Below, in pieces: positions 19,698 through 29,096 of a stretch of 47,351 nt of DNA. The notes under the pieces were generated by a model. The model saw only the letters and a list, made by a program, of their open reading frames with translations. It made no database searches and was not told the origin of the DNA. Source of the DNA: DASXBJ01 sp036491755 (GTDB taxonomy: Bacteria; Chloroflexota; Dormibacteria; Dormibacterales; Dormibacteraceae); contig DASXBJ010000024.1 in the NCBI GenBank assembly GCA_036491755.1, positions 1-47,351 of the forward strand. The letters are read 5' to 3'. Both the position numbers and the translations under genes were made by a program. Each line of letters begins with the position of its first letter. Positions within the stretch are counted from its first letter, which is position 1.

Positions 19698-20815
19698 TCC
19701 GCCGCCGGGGGCCGCGGACCGAAGGTCACCGTCGGCGGGATCGCAAGCATCCGCCCGTCATCCAGCCGGACCAGCTGCCACTCTCCCTCATGCACCATCC
19801 GGTGGTGCCGGTGGCACAGCAGGATGAGGTTGTCCAGGTCGGTCGTGCCGCCGTGGATCCAGTGCACGACATGATGTGCGGCGCTCCAGAAGGGCGTCCG
19901 GTCGCATCCCGGCCACCGGCAGGACCCATCACGGGCGTTGAGCGCTCTGCGAGCCGGCCCTGACACCACCCGCTTCGACCTCCCCACATCGATCACGGTC
20001 GACTCTGAATCGAGCAGGACGCGCGTGATCGCGCAGTCGCACGCAAGACGTCCGACCGTCTTCGACGAGATGGGCAGCGAGAACTCCATGTCTGCCGCGG
20101 GCGCGCCAGCCAGCCCGAGCAGCGTTTCGACCGAGCTCGTCACCTGAAGCTGGGCTCGCTCCGCTCCGCCGCTCGCCAGCTCGACCAGCGCATCTGCGAG
20201 CCGGCGCTCGCGTTCTCGGTGGTCATGCTCTCCGGACCTGCGGGCCAGCGGCTCCAACGCCGCGCGCAGTGCGGCGCCCCCAAATGCGTCCAGAACCCCA
20301 CTCAAGAGCATCGTCCCGTCGATCCAGGTGCTCAGTGAAAGGCGGCGGCTCTCCACCTGCTCGGCCTCGCCTGCGGCATACCCGTCGGGGTCCGCCGAAT
20401 GTCGCGCATGGCGGCAAAAGTAATGGAACTTACCCGCCGAATGCTCTCGGGCGAACTCGATCAGCGGTGCTTCATCGAAACGCGCCCCGAGGCTCGCCGC
20501 CGTCCGCGCCATCACCGACACATGCGCGAACCCGATCTCCCCTTCGCCGACCGCCTCGATGCTGCGCGGCGTCCGGTGCATCGCCTGCCCGACCGCCACG
20601 CGGTCAGCCGCGGCGCCGCTGGTCATGTGGCAGTTGAAGCGGATCCAGTCGATTGGGCTGATAAAGCCAAGCTCGTCGTAATCGCCGGTCGCCGCGTATG
20701 CAGCCGCGTCCTCCGCGAACGAGAGCTCCATGAGGTCGATCGCGCGCCGCTTGCGGACCATGCGCGCACGCAGCTCCTCGTTGGCCGATCCGTACTCAGC
20801 TGTCGAAGCGTCCAT
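19694..20815 (-). CDS. DUF222 domain protein with C-terminal HNH endonuclease domain
   Basis: 373 residues. The N-terminal two thirds are the helical DUF222 region typical of actinobacterial 13E12-like proteins. The C-terminal HNH domain has CRWPGCDRTP, then AAHHVVHWIHGGTTDLDN and LCHRHHRMVHEG, with the Cys pairs and His residues for metal binding intact. Such genes are often dispersed in many copies; their role is unknown, and transposition-linked or DNA-processing functions have been suggested. It starts at ATG 20815 with the best promoter in the window (TTGGCT, 17 bases, TACGAT, six bases, ATG). It is convergent with metH, sharing the CTAG stop. Confidence 0.92.
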
Positions 20816-20821
20816 GCCGAG

Positions 20822-20850
20822 ATCGTACGAACATCGGTTCGTCCAGCCAA
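20822..20850 (-). promoter_or_regulatory. Leaderless promoter of the DUF222/HNH gene
   Basis: TTGGCT (20845-20850), a 17-base spacer, TACGAT (20822-20827), then six bases to ATG 20815. Both hexamers and both spacings fit a housekeeping sigma promoter starting at the first base of the start codon. Confidence 0.75.
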
Positions 20851-20881
20851 CCCAGCCCGTTAAGAGGGCGCGGACGGAGAC

Positions 20882-21511
20882 TTAGAAGCGGGCGGCCCGA
20901 GCCGGCGGCGGCACCGGCAGACGCGCCTCGATGAAACCATTCGGATCGACGAATCGATAGGGAAACGGCGGGAAGCCGGAGCAGCCCGACGGAGGCAGCG
21001 CGCCGTTCCACGCGTGGCTCTCGTAGTCGCCCATGAAGACGGCGAAATGGAGATGGGTCTTGCCGCCCATGTCCGCCACGTCGGCGAACGCCTCCCCTCT
21101 TTTGACCGGCGTCCCGACTTGGAATCCCGGCCGGAGCCAGACATGCCAGTACTGCGTGAGCAAGATGCCCGCGCTTGTGTGGTGGCGGATCAAAACCCCA
21201 CCGCGAAAGGTCGGGTCGATGATGTAGCCGGCGATCTCGCCATCGCCCGCTGCCATCACCGGCTGCTGAGCGACGGCGACGACGTCCACCCCCGTATGCA
21301 GCCAGACCGCGCCGCCGCACGACCTGAGCGGCGTGCCGTTGCAGTATCTCCACTCGCTGCCGAAACCGAGACAGTGCGGCGCCCAGGTCGGGAGCGGGTA
21401 CTGGAACAACTCCGCGGCAAGGACCGCGGGCGGGCGAGCGCGCGCCGGAGCAGGCGCACCAGTAGCCGCGGGCGGTCCATCCGGCGGAAACGGAATCAGC
21501 CCCAGGATCAA
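20882..21511 (-). CDS. M23-family metallopeptidase (LytM-like)
   Basis: 209 residues from TTG 21511. The M23 zinc site is complete: H72 and D76 in LHTGVDV, H123 in YWHVW and H153/H155 in KTHLHFAVF. These enzymes cut peptidoglycan cross-bridges outside the membrane. The preceding in-frame codons encode VRLAAAGVTSLILGLIPF, which looks like a signal or membrane anchor, so the true start is probably upstream of 21511, but no ATG, GTG or TTG occurs between the upstream stop at 21577 and 21511; a CTG at 21535 is possible. It follows the CoxL-like gene on the same strand, whose stop lies in the same frame. Confidence 0.8.
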   Translation of the reverse strand: MILGLIPFPPDGPPAATGAPAPARARPPAVLAAELFQYPLPTWAPHCLGFGSEWRYCNGTPLRSCGGAVWLHTGVDVVAVAQQPVMAAGDGEIAGYIIDPTFRGGVLIRHHTSAGILLTQYWHVWLRPGFQVGTPVKRGEAFADVADMGGKTHLHFAVFMGDYESHAWNGALPPSGCSGFPPFPYRFVDPNGFIEARLPVPPPARAARF

Positions 21512-21574
21512 GCTCGTGACCCCGGCGGCGGCCAGTCGAACGCACGCGTGAGGTCCGCTCAGCCCTCCACCGCC

Positions 21575-23821
21575 CTAACCACCCTGGGCCGCCCGGATTG
21601 CCTCCCAAACACGCATCGGATGCATCGGCATGTCGATGTGCCGCACGCCCAGATGCGACACCGCGTCGATGACCGCATTCTGCACCGCCGCTGTCGATCC
21701 GATCGTCCCCGACTCGCCCACCCCCTTGGCGCCCAGCGGGTTGTGCGGGCTCGGCGTCTCCAGGTGCAGCGTTTCGATGGCTGGAATTTCACCGATCGTG
21801 GGCATCGCGTAGTCGATCAAGCTCGTCGTCAGAGGATTGCCTTCAGGGTCATAAACGAACTCCTCGTACAGAGCCTGCGCCACACCCTGAGCCACGCCTC
21901 CGTGGATCTGACCCTCGACGAGCATCGGGTTGAGGATCGTGCCGCAGTCATCGACCGCGACATGGCGAATGACCCGCGCATCCCCCGTCTCGACATCCAA
22001 CTCGACGACAGCGACATGACAGCCAAAGGGGAATGTCTGGTCGGTCTGGATGAAGTCCTCCTCGGCGACGAGCGGGGCGCCGGCGGCGAGCTGCGCCCAG
22101 GTCACGGCCGATCCCGGCGCGCCTTTCACGGCGAAACCACCCGCGACATGCTCGATGTCGCCGGCATCCGCCTCCAGCCGCCGCGCGGTCTCTTCACGCG
22201 CCCGCTCGACCAGCGCGATGCACGCGCCGCGTACCGCGCTGCCTCCGAGCTGGAGGGATCTCGAACCATACGTCCCATCGCCGCTGCGCACGATCCCTGT
22301 ATCCGCAGCCGCCACCCGCACCACCTGGATGGGCACGCGCAGCACCGCCGAAGCGATCTGCGCATACGCGGTCTCGTGTCCCTGCCCGCTGGATGCGGTG
22401 CCAGCGTGGATCACCACCGTGCCGTCCTTCTCGACACGCACGGCGCCATGTTCCATCGGCGTCAGAATGCCCGTGATCTCCACGTAGCTCGACAGCCCGA
22501 TACCCAGCAGCATGCGGTCACCGCGCGCCCGCCGTGCCTCCTGCTCGCGCCGCCATCCGGCATAGTCCGACGCCTCGAGAGCGAGCTCGAGGGCGCGGGC
22601 GTAATCGCCCGAGTCATAGGTGAACCCGGCGGGCGTGGTGTACGGGAACGGGCCTGGAATCATGTTTCGCCGCCGCAGCTCCGCGGGGTCCATCCGCAGC
22701 TCGACGGCCAGCATGTCCATCGCGCGCTCGATCAAAGACGTCGCCTCCGGCCGGCCCGCACCTCGGTAGGCGGCCATGACCGCCGTGTTGGTGGCCGCCA
22801 CAACTGCGTGGAAACGCATCCTGGGGATCACGTACACGCCGGTGGACAGCGGACCGGTGAACATCGGCTGGCCGATGGCGAGGGTCGGGTATGCGCCCGC
22901 GTCGGCCACCACGTCCGCCTCCAGCCCGACGAGCTTGCCGTCCCGCATCGCTCCCAGCGAGACGTGCTGGACCTGGCCGCGGCCATGGCTCATCGCGACC
23001 AAGTTCTCGGAGCGATATTCGAACCACCGCACGGGCTTTCCGAGCTTCAGCGCCAGCGCCGACACGACAGCCTGCTCGGGATAGGTTGGGAGCTTGGCCC
23101 CGAAGCCGCCACCGACGTCGCCGGCGATCACGCGCACGCTCGATTCCGCAAGGCCGAGCGCCTCCGCGATGTCGTCGCGAACGCGAAACGGAACCTGCGT
23201 CGACACCCACGCCCGCAGCCCGCCGGCGCCGTCCGGCTCGGCGACCACGCAGTTGGCCTCTATCGGAGCGGCGGCAAGCCGTTGGTTGACGAATCGCCCG
23301 TGCACGACCACCTCGGCGCCCTCCAGCGCGCCGTTGGCGCCGATCTCGAACTCGAATGCGATGTTGTCGCCCTTGGCCTCGTGGACCAGAGCCGATCCCC
23401 GCCTCGCCGCCAGCCCGGGCTCGACGATGACCTCGAGCGGCGTGTAATCGACGGCCACCTGGTTGGCCGCGTCAACGGCCTGCTCGCGCGTCTCGGCCAC
23501 CACCACGGCGATGGCGTCACCAACGAACCGCACCACCTCTGAAGCGAGCGCCGGGCGCGCCATCTCATCGGGGCTCGGAAACTGCGCGCGCGCCTTCACG
23601 CCGAGGTCGGCTGCCACAAAAACGCCCGCGACCCCCGGCAATGTGGCGGCCGCCGCGCGATCGATCGCGGCGATCCGGGCGTGCGCCACGGTCGAACGGA
23701 CGAACACCGCATGCAAGCAGCCGTCGAGATGGACGTCATCGGTGAAGCGCCCGGCACCGGTGATCAGGCGCGGATCCTCCCGCCGCGGCACAGCGCCGCC
23801 GAGCGCCCGGTTGATCGCCAT
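21575..23821 (-). CDS. Xanthine dehydrogenase-family Mo-binding subunit (form II CoxL-like)
   Basis: 748 residues. It has the N-terminal a/b hammerhead domain (RREDPRLITGAGRFTDDV) and the large molybdopterin-binding domain with DVGGGFGAKL, the loop AAYRGAGRPEA (Y352) and GVGESGTIG, where E703 is the conserved active-site glutamate. The AYRGAGR loop is that of form II enzymes; true form I CO dehydrogenases have AYxCSFR, so CO oxidation is not supported and the substrate is unknown. ATG 23821 begins the conserved MAINRALGGAVPRREDPRL; the open frame extends to 24361, but that extra part lacks homology. TAACCT sits seven bases upstream. Medium (FAD) and small (2Fe-2S) subunit genes are absent nearby. 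Confidence 0.93.
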   Translation of the reverse strand: MAINRALGGAVPRREDPRLITGAGRFTDDVHLDGCLHAVFVRSTVAHARIAAIDRAAAATLPGVAGVFVAADLGVKARAQFPSPDEMARPALASEVVRFVGDAIAVVVAETREQAVDAANQVAVDYTPLEVIVEPGLAARRGSALVHEAKGDNIAFEFEIGANGALEGAEVVVHGRFVNQRLAAAPIEANCVVAEPDGAGGLRAWVSTQVPFRVRDDIAEALGLAESSVRVIAGDVGGGFGAKLPTYPEQAVVSALALKLGKPVRWFEYRSENLVAMSHGRGQVQHVSLGAMRDGKLVGLEADVVADAGAYPTLAIGQPMFTGPLSTGVYVIPRMRFHAVVAATNTAVMAAYRGAGRPEATSLIERAMDMLAVELRMDPAELRRRNMIPGPFPYTTPAGFTYDSGDYARALELALEASDYAGWRREQEARRARGDRMLLGIGLSSYVEITGILTPMEHGAVRVEKDGTVVIHAGTASSGQGHETAYAQIASAVLRVPIQVVRVAAADTGIVRSGDGTYGSRSLQLGGSAVRGACIALVERAREETARRLEADAGDIEHVAGGFAVKGAPGSAVTWAQLAAGAPLVAEEDFIQTDQTFPFGCHVAVVELDVETGDARVIRHVAVDDCGTILNPMLVEGQIHGGVAQGVAQALYEEFVYDPEGNPLTTSLIDYAMPTIGEIPAIETLHLETPSPHNPLGAKGVGESGTIGSTAAVQNAVIDAVSHLGVRHIDMPMHPMRVWEAIRAAQGG

Positions 23822-23828
23822 GCGGGCG

Positions 23829-23834
23829 AGGTTA
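23829..23834 (-). promoter_or_regulatory. Possible leaderless -10 element of the CoxL-like gene
   Basis: TAACCT on the minus strand, seven bases before ATG 23821, without a Shine-Dalgarno sequence. Confidence 0.4.
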
Positions 23835-23881
23835 ACAGCCGCTAGGCTCTTGGTCGTGGCCCGCTCGATGGGGGCGCTGCG

Positions 23882-24070
23882 ATGTTGATGGAGGTCACGT
23901 GCCGCTGTGGCTGGATCACCCGCGGGACCAAGCCCGAGGTCATTCGAAGCATCCAGGCGCACGGACTGGCCGAGCACCAGCTGGTGGTGACCCCGGCCGA
24001 GGTTCGCGCCGTGTGGCGGATCGTGGAAGACGCCCCTGGCGCCGCGCACCATCGTGGCAAAGGCCGGTAG
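23882..24070 (+). CDS. Small DUF1059-like protein
   Basis: 62 residues. MEVTCRCGWITRGTKPEVI followed by QAHGLAEHQ resembles the small DUF1059 family (an N-terminal Cys motif, then an E-VI---Q-H helix), whose function is unknown. C7 and C9 could bind metal. ATG 23882 has GGGGG a few bases upstream; ATG 23888 is an equally plausible start. It is divergent from the CoxL-like gene by 60 bases and overlaps the start of the following gene. Confidence 0.65.
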   Translation: MLMEVTCRCGWITRGTKPEVIRSIQAHGLAEHQLVVTPAEVRAVWRIVEDAPGAAHHRGKGR

Positions 24071-24650
24071 CGGGAACGCCGGCGGGGGGCGCCCGCGCCG
24101 GACCAGGGGCGTCGCCGCCGGCCTGCCGGAGCTCGTCAAGACCATGGGACCGCCGGTCTCGACCGTCGCGTGGTCGCCCGATTTCGTCGCGCAAACCCTC
24201 GAGATACTGCCCATATGCCTGAATACAGGGCGCCTCACTTGGCTGAAGCCGATGCACGCCGCATCGCTCCAGGTCGGCCTCAACCCTTCCGCGAGCCCGT
24301 CCGAGGTGGTCCTGGACGTTCTGCGGTGGTACCCGCTGGATCCGCTGGTCGTCCATTCCACCTCCTGGCGCCACGAGGCGGGACGCGTGATCCTGACCTA
24401 CGCCGCCGCCGTCAATCCGCCGGCGACGCTGCCGGCCGGGTCGCTGGTCGAGCTGCCGGTCGCGCGCGCCGAGCTGGCGCGCGGCAAAGCTCGAGCCGCA
24501 CCGCAATCCATCGGCGTCGAGGCAGTGCTGGAGCACGCGCTGCGCCACCTGTCCTGGCTGGTACACGACGATCCCGCGGTTGCCCAAGCGCTCGCCGAAT
24601 GGAAGCCGGCGCTGGCCGCTTACGTCCCGGAGCCGTTTCGCCCGCTCTAA
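24054..24650 (+). CDS. Hypothetical protein, 198 residues
   Basis: No family recognised. From about residue 30 the sequence is ordered and codon-biased like its neighbours: VSTVAWSPDFVAQTLEIL, MHAASLQVGLNPSASPSEV and VVHSTSWRHEAGRVILTY, then a helical C-terminus. No signal peptide, membrane segment or catalytic motif is visible. The Gly/Arg-rich first 30 residues are doubtful; GTG 24054 overlaps the preceding gene by 17 bases and ATG 24144 is an alternative start. It lies 44 bases before malQ on the same strand. Confidence 0.62.
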   Translation: MAKAGSGNAGGGRPRRTRGVAAGLPELVKTMGPPVSTVAWSPDFVAQTLEILPICLNTGRLTWLKPMHAASLQVGLNPSASPSEVVLDVLRWYPLDPLVVHSTSWRHEAGRVILTYAAAVNPPATLPAGSLVELPVARAELARGKARAAPQSIGVEAVLEHALRHLSWLVHDDPAVAQALAEWKPALAAYVPEPFRPL

Positions 24651-24694
24651 ACGCGCATCGTGCAGCCGCAAGCCGCCGATGAAACGATAGGGTC

Positions 24695-26341
24695 ATGTCA
24701 GAGCGTTCTCGGCGCTGGGGAGTCCTGCCTTTCTATTTCGGCTGGCAGGGCGACGTCAAGGAAACCTCGCCGCAAACCGAGCAGGCAATCCTTGATTCAA
24801 TGGGTGCGACCCGCGACCGCCCGCCGCGCCTGAGGCTGCCCGGCATCACCACCGAGCCCTGCGCACCGGCGCCGGCCCGCACATGGGGCTGGGCCGTCCA
24901 GCTGTATTCGCTGCGCTCCAAGGCAAGCTGGGGAGTCGGCGACCTGGCGGATCTGCGCCGCTTCGCACGCTGGTCACGGCGCGCCGGGGCCTCGGTGATG
25001 CTGGTCAACCCTCTCGGCGCGCAGAACCCGGTCCTGCCTTACGGAGCCTCGCCGTACTACGCGTCGTCGCGGCGGTTCCGCAACTCTGTCTACCTGCACA
25101 TCGAAGATGTGGAAGGCGCGGAGGCCGCGGCCTCCGATCTCGCGCCCCTGGCGGCCGCCGCTCGCGAGCTCAACGAGCAGCCCCTGATCGACTACGACGA
25201 GGTCTACCGGCTGAAGTCGCAAGCGCTCGAGCGACTCTTCCAGGCCGCGCCGCAGCCCCATCGGCTGGACTCGTTCGTGCGGCGCCAGGGCGCGGCGCTC
25301 CGCGATTTTGCCACGTTCAACGCACTATGCGAGATTCACGGCCCCGCCTGGCGGAGCTGGCCGGAGGAGCTCACGCACCCGGCCACTGTCACTGAGCGCA
25401 TCCGCGAGACGCTCGCCGAGCGAATTGCCTTTTACCGGTGGCTGCAGTTCCACCTCGACCGACAGCTGGCCCGCGCCGGCCGCGAGATCGGCCTGGTCGC
25501 CGACGTGCCCGTGGGCTTTGCCTCTGATGGATTCGACGCCTGGAGGTGGCAGGACTCCTTTGCCCCGGGCATGCGGGTGGGGGCGCCCCCGGACGAGTTC
25601 TTTCGCGACGGCCAGGACTGGGGCCTTCCGCCCATCAACCCGTGGAAGCTGGGCCAAGCCCACTGGGAGCCGTTCATCGACGCCACCCGCGCCGCCACCC
25701 AGCACGCCGCCGGCATCCGCCTCGACCACGTCATGGGCCTGTTCCGCCTCTTCTGGATCCCCCAGGGCATGCCCGCCGCCGAGGGTGCGTATGTCAGATA
25801 CCCCGCCGCGATCCTCCTCGGCCTGCTCGCCCGTGAGAGCCGGCGGTCCGGCGCCTTCGTCGTGGGCGAGGACCTCGGACTGGTCGAGCCGGCCGTGCGC
25901 AGGCACCTGCGCCAGCGCGGTTCGCTGTCGTATCGCCTGCTGTGGTTCGAGGGCTCCGACCCTGGGGCCTGGCCACGCGATGCAGTCGCGGCGGTGGGTA
26001 CTCACGACCTTCCGACGGTCGCGGGAATCTGGACGCTCACCGAGCCGGAGCACCGGCTTCATCATCTGCGCGAAAAGCTGGTGAGCATGACCCAGCTCCC
26101 TGACGGCACGCCGCCGGTCGACGTCGCAGTCGCCGCGTACGCCGCCCTGGCACGTGGCCGGCCGCGCATCGTGCTGGCGTCGCTCGAGGACGCGCTCGGA
26201 GTACACGAACGCCCGAACGTCCCGGGGACGACGACCGAATTTCCCAACTGGCGCCGCGCGCTGCCGCTCGGCCTCGATGACATCGAGCGCGCGGACGGCG
26301 TCATGCGGATCGCGGAGGCGATGCGCGCTGCGGGGCGCTAG
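24695..26341 (+). CDS. malQ: 4-alpha-glucanotransferase (amylomaltase)
   Basis: 548-residue GH77 enzyme. It transfers maltodextrin segments between alpha-1,4-glucans in the cytoplasm, in maltose or glycogen use. Family features: YGASPYYASSRRF, GAPPDEFFRDGQDWGLPP, nucleophile D344 in IRLDHVMGLF, acid/base E392 in VVGEDLGLVE, and D438 in GTHDLPTVAG, so the catalytic triad is intact. The N-terminal ~75 residues are shorter than in actinobacterial MalQ with an added domain. ATG 24695 has no Shine-Dalgarno sequence; AACGAT at 24683-24688 is at leaderless -10 distance but lacks the first T. Its stop directly abuts the -10 hexamer of the aconitase gene. Confidence 0.94.
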   Translation: MSERSRRWGVLPFYFGWQGDVKETSPQTEQAILDSMGATRDRPPRLRLPGITTEPCAPAPARTWGWAVQLYSLRSKASWGVGDLADLRRFARWSRRAGASVMLVNPLGAQNPVLPYGASPYYASSRRFRNSVYLHIEDVEGAEAAASDLAPLAAAARELNEQPLIDYDEVYRLKSQALERLFQAAPQPHRLDSFVRRQGAALRDFATFNALCEIHGPAWRSWPEELTHPATVTERIRETLAERIAFYRWLQFHLDRQLARAGREIGLVADVPVGFASDGFDAWRWQDSFAPGMRVGAPPDEFFRDGQDWGLPPINPWKLGQAHWEPFIDATRAATQHAAGIRLDHVMGLFRLFWIPQGMPAAEGAYVRYPAAILLGLLARESRRSGAFVVGEDLGLVEPAVRRHLRQRGSLSYRLLWFEGSDPGAWPRDAVAAVGTHDLPTVAGIWTLTEPEHRLHHLREKLVSMTQLPDGTPPVDVAVAAYAALARGRPRIVLASLEDALGVHERPNVPGTTTEFPNWRRALPLGLDDIERADGVMRIAEAMRAAGR

Positions 26342-26347
26342 TAGGAT
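26342..26347 (+). promoter_or_regulatory. Leaderless -10 element of acnA
   Basis: TAGGAT, then CTGAGC, then ATG 26354: six bases to the start codon, no Shine-Dalgarno sequence. The hexamer begins on the base after the malQ stop. Confidence 0.65.
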
Positions 26348-26353
26348 CTGAGC

Positions 26354-29056
26354 ATGGCCGCCAGAAAAAAACTCGCGGGCACCGACCTCGAGTTCTACCC
26401 TCTGAACGAGATCGCCAGGCCTGGCGTGCAGGACGCCTCGCGAATGCCGAAGACGGTCAAGGTGCTGCTCGAGGGCCTCGTCCGCCTGGCCGAGGCCGGC
26501 ACCACCGACGCGAAAAACGTCGCTGCGCTGGCGAGCTGGCCCGCGCCGCCGCCCAAGGACGCGGAGCTTCCCTTCCTGCCCGCGCGCGTGCTCATGCAGG
26601 ACTTCACCGGCGTGCCGGCGGTCGTCGACCTCGCGGCCATGCGGTCCGCGATGCAGCGCGCCGGCAAAGATGCGGGCAAGGTCGACCCGCTGGTCCCCGT
26701 CGACCTCATCATCGACCACTCCGTCCAGGTCGACTCCTTCGGGTTCCGCGACTCCTACACGCGCAACATAGAAAAGGAGATCGAGCGCAACAGGGAGCGC
26801 TACTCGCTCTTGCGCTGGGCGCAGCAGGCCTTCCACAACTTCTCGCTGGTGCCGCCCGGCATGGGCATCTGTCACCAGGTGAACCTCGAGCACGTGGCGA
26901 AGGTCGTCCAGGTGCGGGACATCGGGGGCAGGAAGGTGGCCATCCCCGACACGCTGATGGGCACCGACTCTCACACGACGATGGTCAACGGGCTGGGCGT
27001 CCTGGGCTGGGGCGTCGGCGGCATCGAGGCGGAGGCCGCGATGCTCGGCCAGCCCGCATATCTGGCGACGCCGATCGTCGTGGGCGTCCGGTTTCATGGC
27101 GCGCTCCCCGCGGGGTCCACCGCAACCGACCTCGTGCTCACCCTCACCGAGATGCTGCGCAGGCACGGCGTGGTGGAAAAGTTCGTCGAGTTCTGCGGCG
27201 ATGGCCTGTCGACGCTTTCCGTCCCCGACCGGGCAACCATGAGCAACATGTGCCCCGAGTACGGCGCCACGTCGGCGCTCTTCCCGGTCGACGCGCAGAC
27301 CCTGCGTTACCTAGAGATCACCGGCCGCAGCGAAGAGCAGATCGACCTGGTCGAGCGCTACACGAAGGAGCAGGGTCTCTTCCGCCAGGACGGCGACCCG
27401 ACGCCCGAGTTCAGCGAGCTGCTGGAGCTCGACCTGTCGAAGGTGGAGCCCAGCCTGGCCGGCCCGAAGCGACCGCAGGACCGCGTGTCGCTGCCTCACG
27501 TGTGGGAGAGCTTCACGGCGGCGTTCGGCAACGGCCCCAAGGCGAGCGGTCGGGCGCTGTCGCGGCTGACGGATGAGGGCGGCCCGGTCAACGGGCGAGC
27601 CACCGTCGAGGTGGCGGCTCGGCCCGAGACCAGGCTTGAGAACGGCTGCGTTGTGATCGCTGCGATCACCAGCTGCACCAACACCTCCAACCCTTCGGTG
27701 ATGGTGGCCGCGGGCTTGCTGGCCAAGAAAGCGGTCGAGCTCGGCCTCCAGGTCAACCCGTTCGTCAAGACCAGCCTGGCTCCCGGTTCGCGGGTGGTGA
27801 CGGACTACCTCGAGACAGCCGACCTGATGAAGCCGCTCGAGAAGCTCGGCTTCTTCCTGGTCGGCTATGGATGCACCACGTGCATAGGCAACTCGGGCCC
27901 GCTCGCGAGCCCGGAGGTCGAAGCGGCCGTTGTGGACGAGAACCTGAGCGTGGTCGCGGTTCTGTCCGGCAACCGCAACTTCGAGTCGCGCATCCACCCG
28001 CTGGTCAAAGCCAGCTACCTCGGCTCCCCGCCGCTGGTCGTGGCCTACGCGCTGGCCGGAACGGTGAACATCGACCTCACGCAAGATCCGATCGGCCAGA
28101 CACCCGACGGCAGGGCCGTGATGCTGTCTGAGCTGTGGCCCTCGCAGGAGGAGGTCAATGCGGTCGTGCAGAAGGTCGTGCAGAAGGACATGTTCAAGCG
28201 CGAGTACTCGCGCATCTACGAAGGCGACGAGCACTGGAAGAGGATGGCCGCGCCGACAGGGCCCATCTTCCAGTGGGACGAGGGCTCGACCTATGTCAAG
28301 GAGCCGCCTTACTTCGAAGGCCTCGGGCCGAAGCCGCCCGCCGTCGCCGACCTTCAGCAGGCCCGAGTCCTGGCGATGCTCGGCGACTCGGTGACCACCG
28401 ACCACATCTCTCCGGCGGGAGCGATTCCGGTCGACAGCCCCGCGGGCAGATACCTCATCGAGCACGGCGTCGAGAGGGCTGACTTCAACAGCTTCGGCGC
28501 GCGGCGCGGCAACCACGAGGTGATGGCGCGCGGAACGTTCGGCAACATCCGCCTGCGCAACAAGCTGGTCGAGCGCGAGGGCTACTGGACCTCGCATCAA
28601 CCCGATGCCCAGGAGATGACCATCTTCGACGCCGCCGAACGCTATCGCTCCGAGGGAGTGCCTTTGATCGTGCTGGCGGGCAAGGAGTACGGCTCAGGCT
28701 CATCGCGCGACTGGGCGGCGAAGGGCCCGCTGCTTCTCGGTGTCCGCGCCGTGATCGCGGAGAGCTTCGAGCGCATCCACCGCTCGAACCTGGTGGGCAT
28801 GGGGGTGCTGCCCCTGGTCTACGCGAGGGGAGAAAGCGCTGAGTCGCTCGGCCTGAGCGGGCGCGAAACCTTCACCATTCGGGGCCTCGACGCGATCAAG
28901 CCCGGGCAGGCAGTAGAGGTCGAGGCGGTCGGCGAGGACGGCAAGGCCAAGAAGTTCACCACTCTTTGCCGCGTCGACAACGACACCGAGGTCGGCTACA
29001 TGCACCACGGCGGAATCCTGCCCCTCGTGCTGCGAGAGCTGATCGCCGGCGACTAG
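26354..29056 (+). CDS. acnA: Aconitate hydratase A
   Basis: 900 residues, typical of AcnA/IRP-type aconitase. It interconverts citrate and isocitrate in the TCA cycle through a [4Fe-4S] cluster held by C441 (TSCTNTSNPS), C507 and C510 (GCTTCIGNSGPL). The C-terminal swivel domain has LGDSVTTDHISPAG, FNSFGARRGNHEVM and KEYGSGSSRDWAAKGP with the substrate-binding serine and arginine. The ATG is only 12 bases after the malQ stop and is preceded by TAGGAT at leaderless spacing, so it has its own promoter. Nothing is truncated. Confidence 0.98.
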   Translation: MAARKKLAGTDLEFYPLNEIARPGVQDASRMPKTVKVLLEGLVRLAEAGTTDAKNVAALASWPAPPPKDAELPFLPARVLMQDFTGVPAVVDLAAMRSAMQRAGKDAGKVDPLVPVDLIIDHSVQVDSFGFRDSYTRNIEKEIERNRERYSLLRWAQQAFHNFSLVPPGMGICHQVNLEHVAKVVQVRDIGGRKVAIPDTLMGTDSHTTMVNGLGVLGWGVGGIEAEAAMLGQPAYLATPIVVGVRFHGALPAGSTATDLVLTLTEMLRRHGVVEKFVEFCGDGLSTLSVPDRATMSNMCPEYGATSALFPVDAQTLRYLEITGRSEEQIDLVERYTKEQGLFRQDGDPTPEFSELLELDLSKVEPSLAGPKRPQDRVSLPHVWESFTAAFGNGPKASGRALSRLTDEGGPVNGRATVEVAARPETRLENGCVVIAAITSCTNTSNPSVMVAAGLLAKKAVELGLQVNPFVKTSLAPGSRVVTDYLETADLMKPLEKLGFFLVGYGCTTCIGNSGPLASPEVEAAVVDENLSVVAVLSGNRNFESRIHPLVKASYLGSPPLVVAYALAGTVNIDLTQDPIGQTPDGRAVMLSELWPSQEEVNAVVQKVVQKDMFKREYSRIYEGDEHWKRMAAPTGPIFQWDEGSTYVKEPPYFEGLGPKPPAVADLQQARVLAMLGDSVTTDHISPAGAIPVDSPAGRYLIEHGVERADFNSFGARRGNHEVMARGTFGNIRLRNKLVEREGYWTSHQPDAQEMTIFDAAERYRSEGVPLIVLAGKEYGSGSSRDWAAKGPLLLGVRAVIAESFERIHRSNLVGMGVLPLVYARGESAESLGLSGRETFTIRGLDAIKPGQAVEVEAVGEDGKAKKFTTLCRVDNDTEVGYMHHGGILPLVLRELIAGD

Positions 29057-29096
29057 TGCGAGCCCGGAAGGTGCCCGCCCGACCTGCGCCTAGGGA

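Noticed and set aside
21014..23542. 842-codon open frame on the plus strand
   Set aside because: It runs antisense through the peptidase and CoxL-like genes, which have intact motifs. Its product is Arg/His/Asp-rich without any domain, a GC-rich shadow.
23822..24361. N-terminal extension of the CoxL-like protein
   Set aside because: The open frame continues upstream but is low-complexity, opposes the DUF1059-like gene, and the family start is at ATG 23821.
25325..27166. 613-codon open frame on the minus strand
   Set aside because: It is antisense to malQ and acnA, both complete enzymes.
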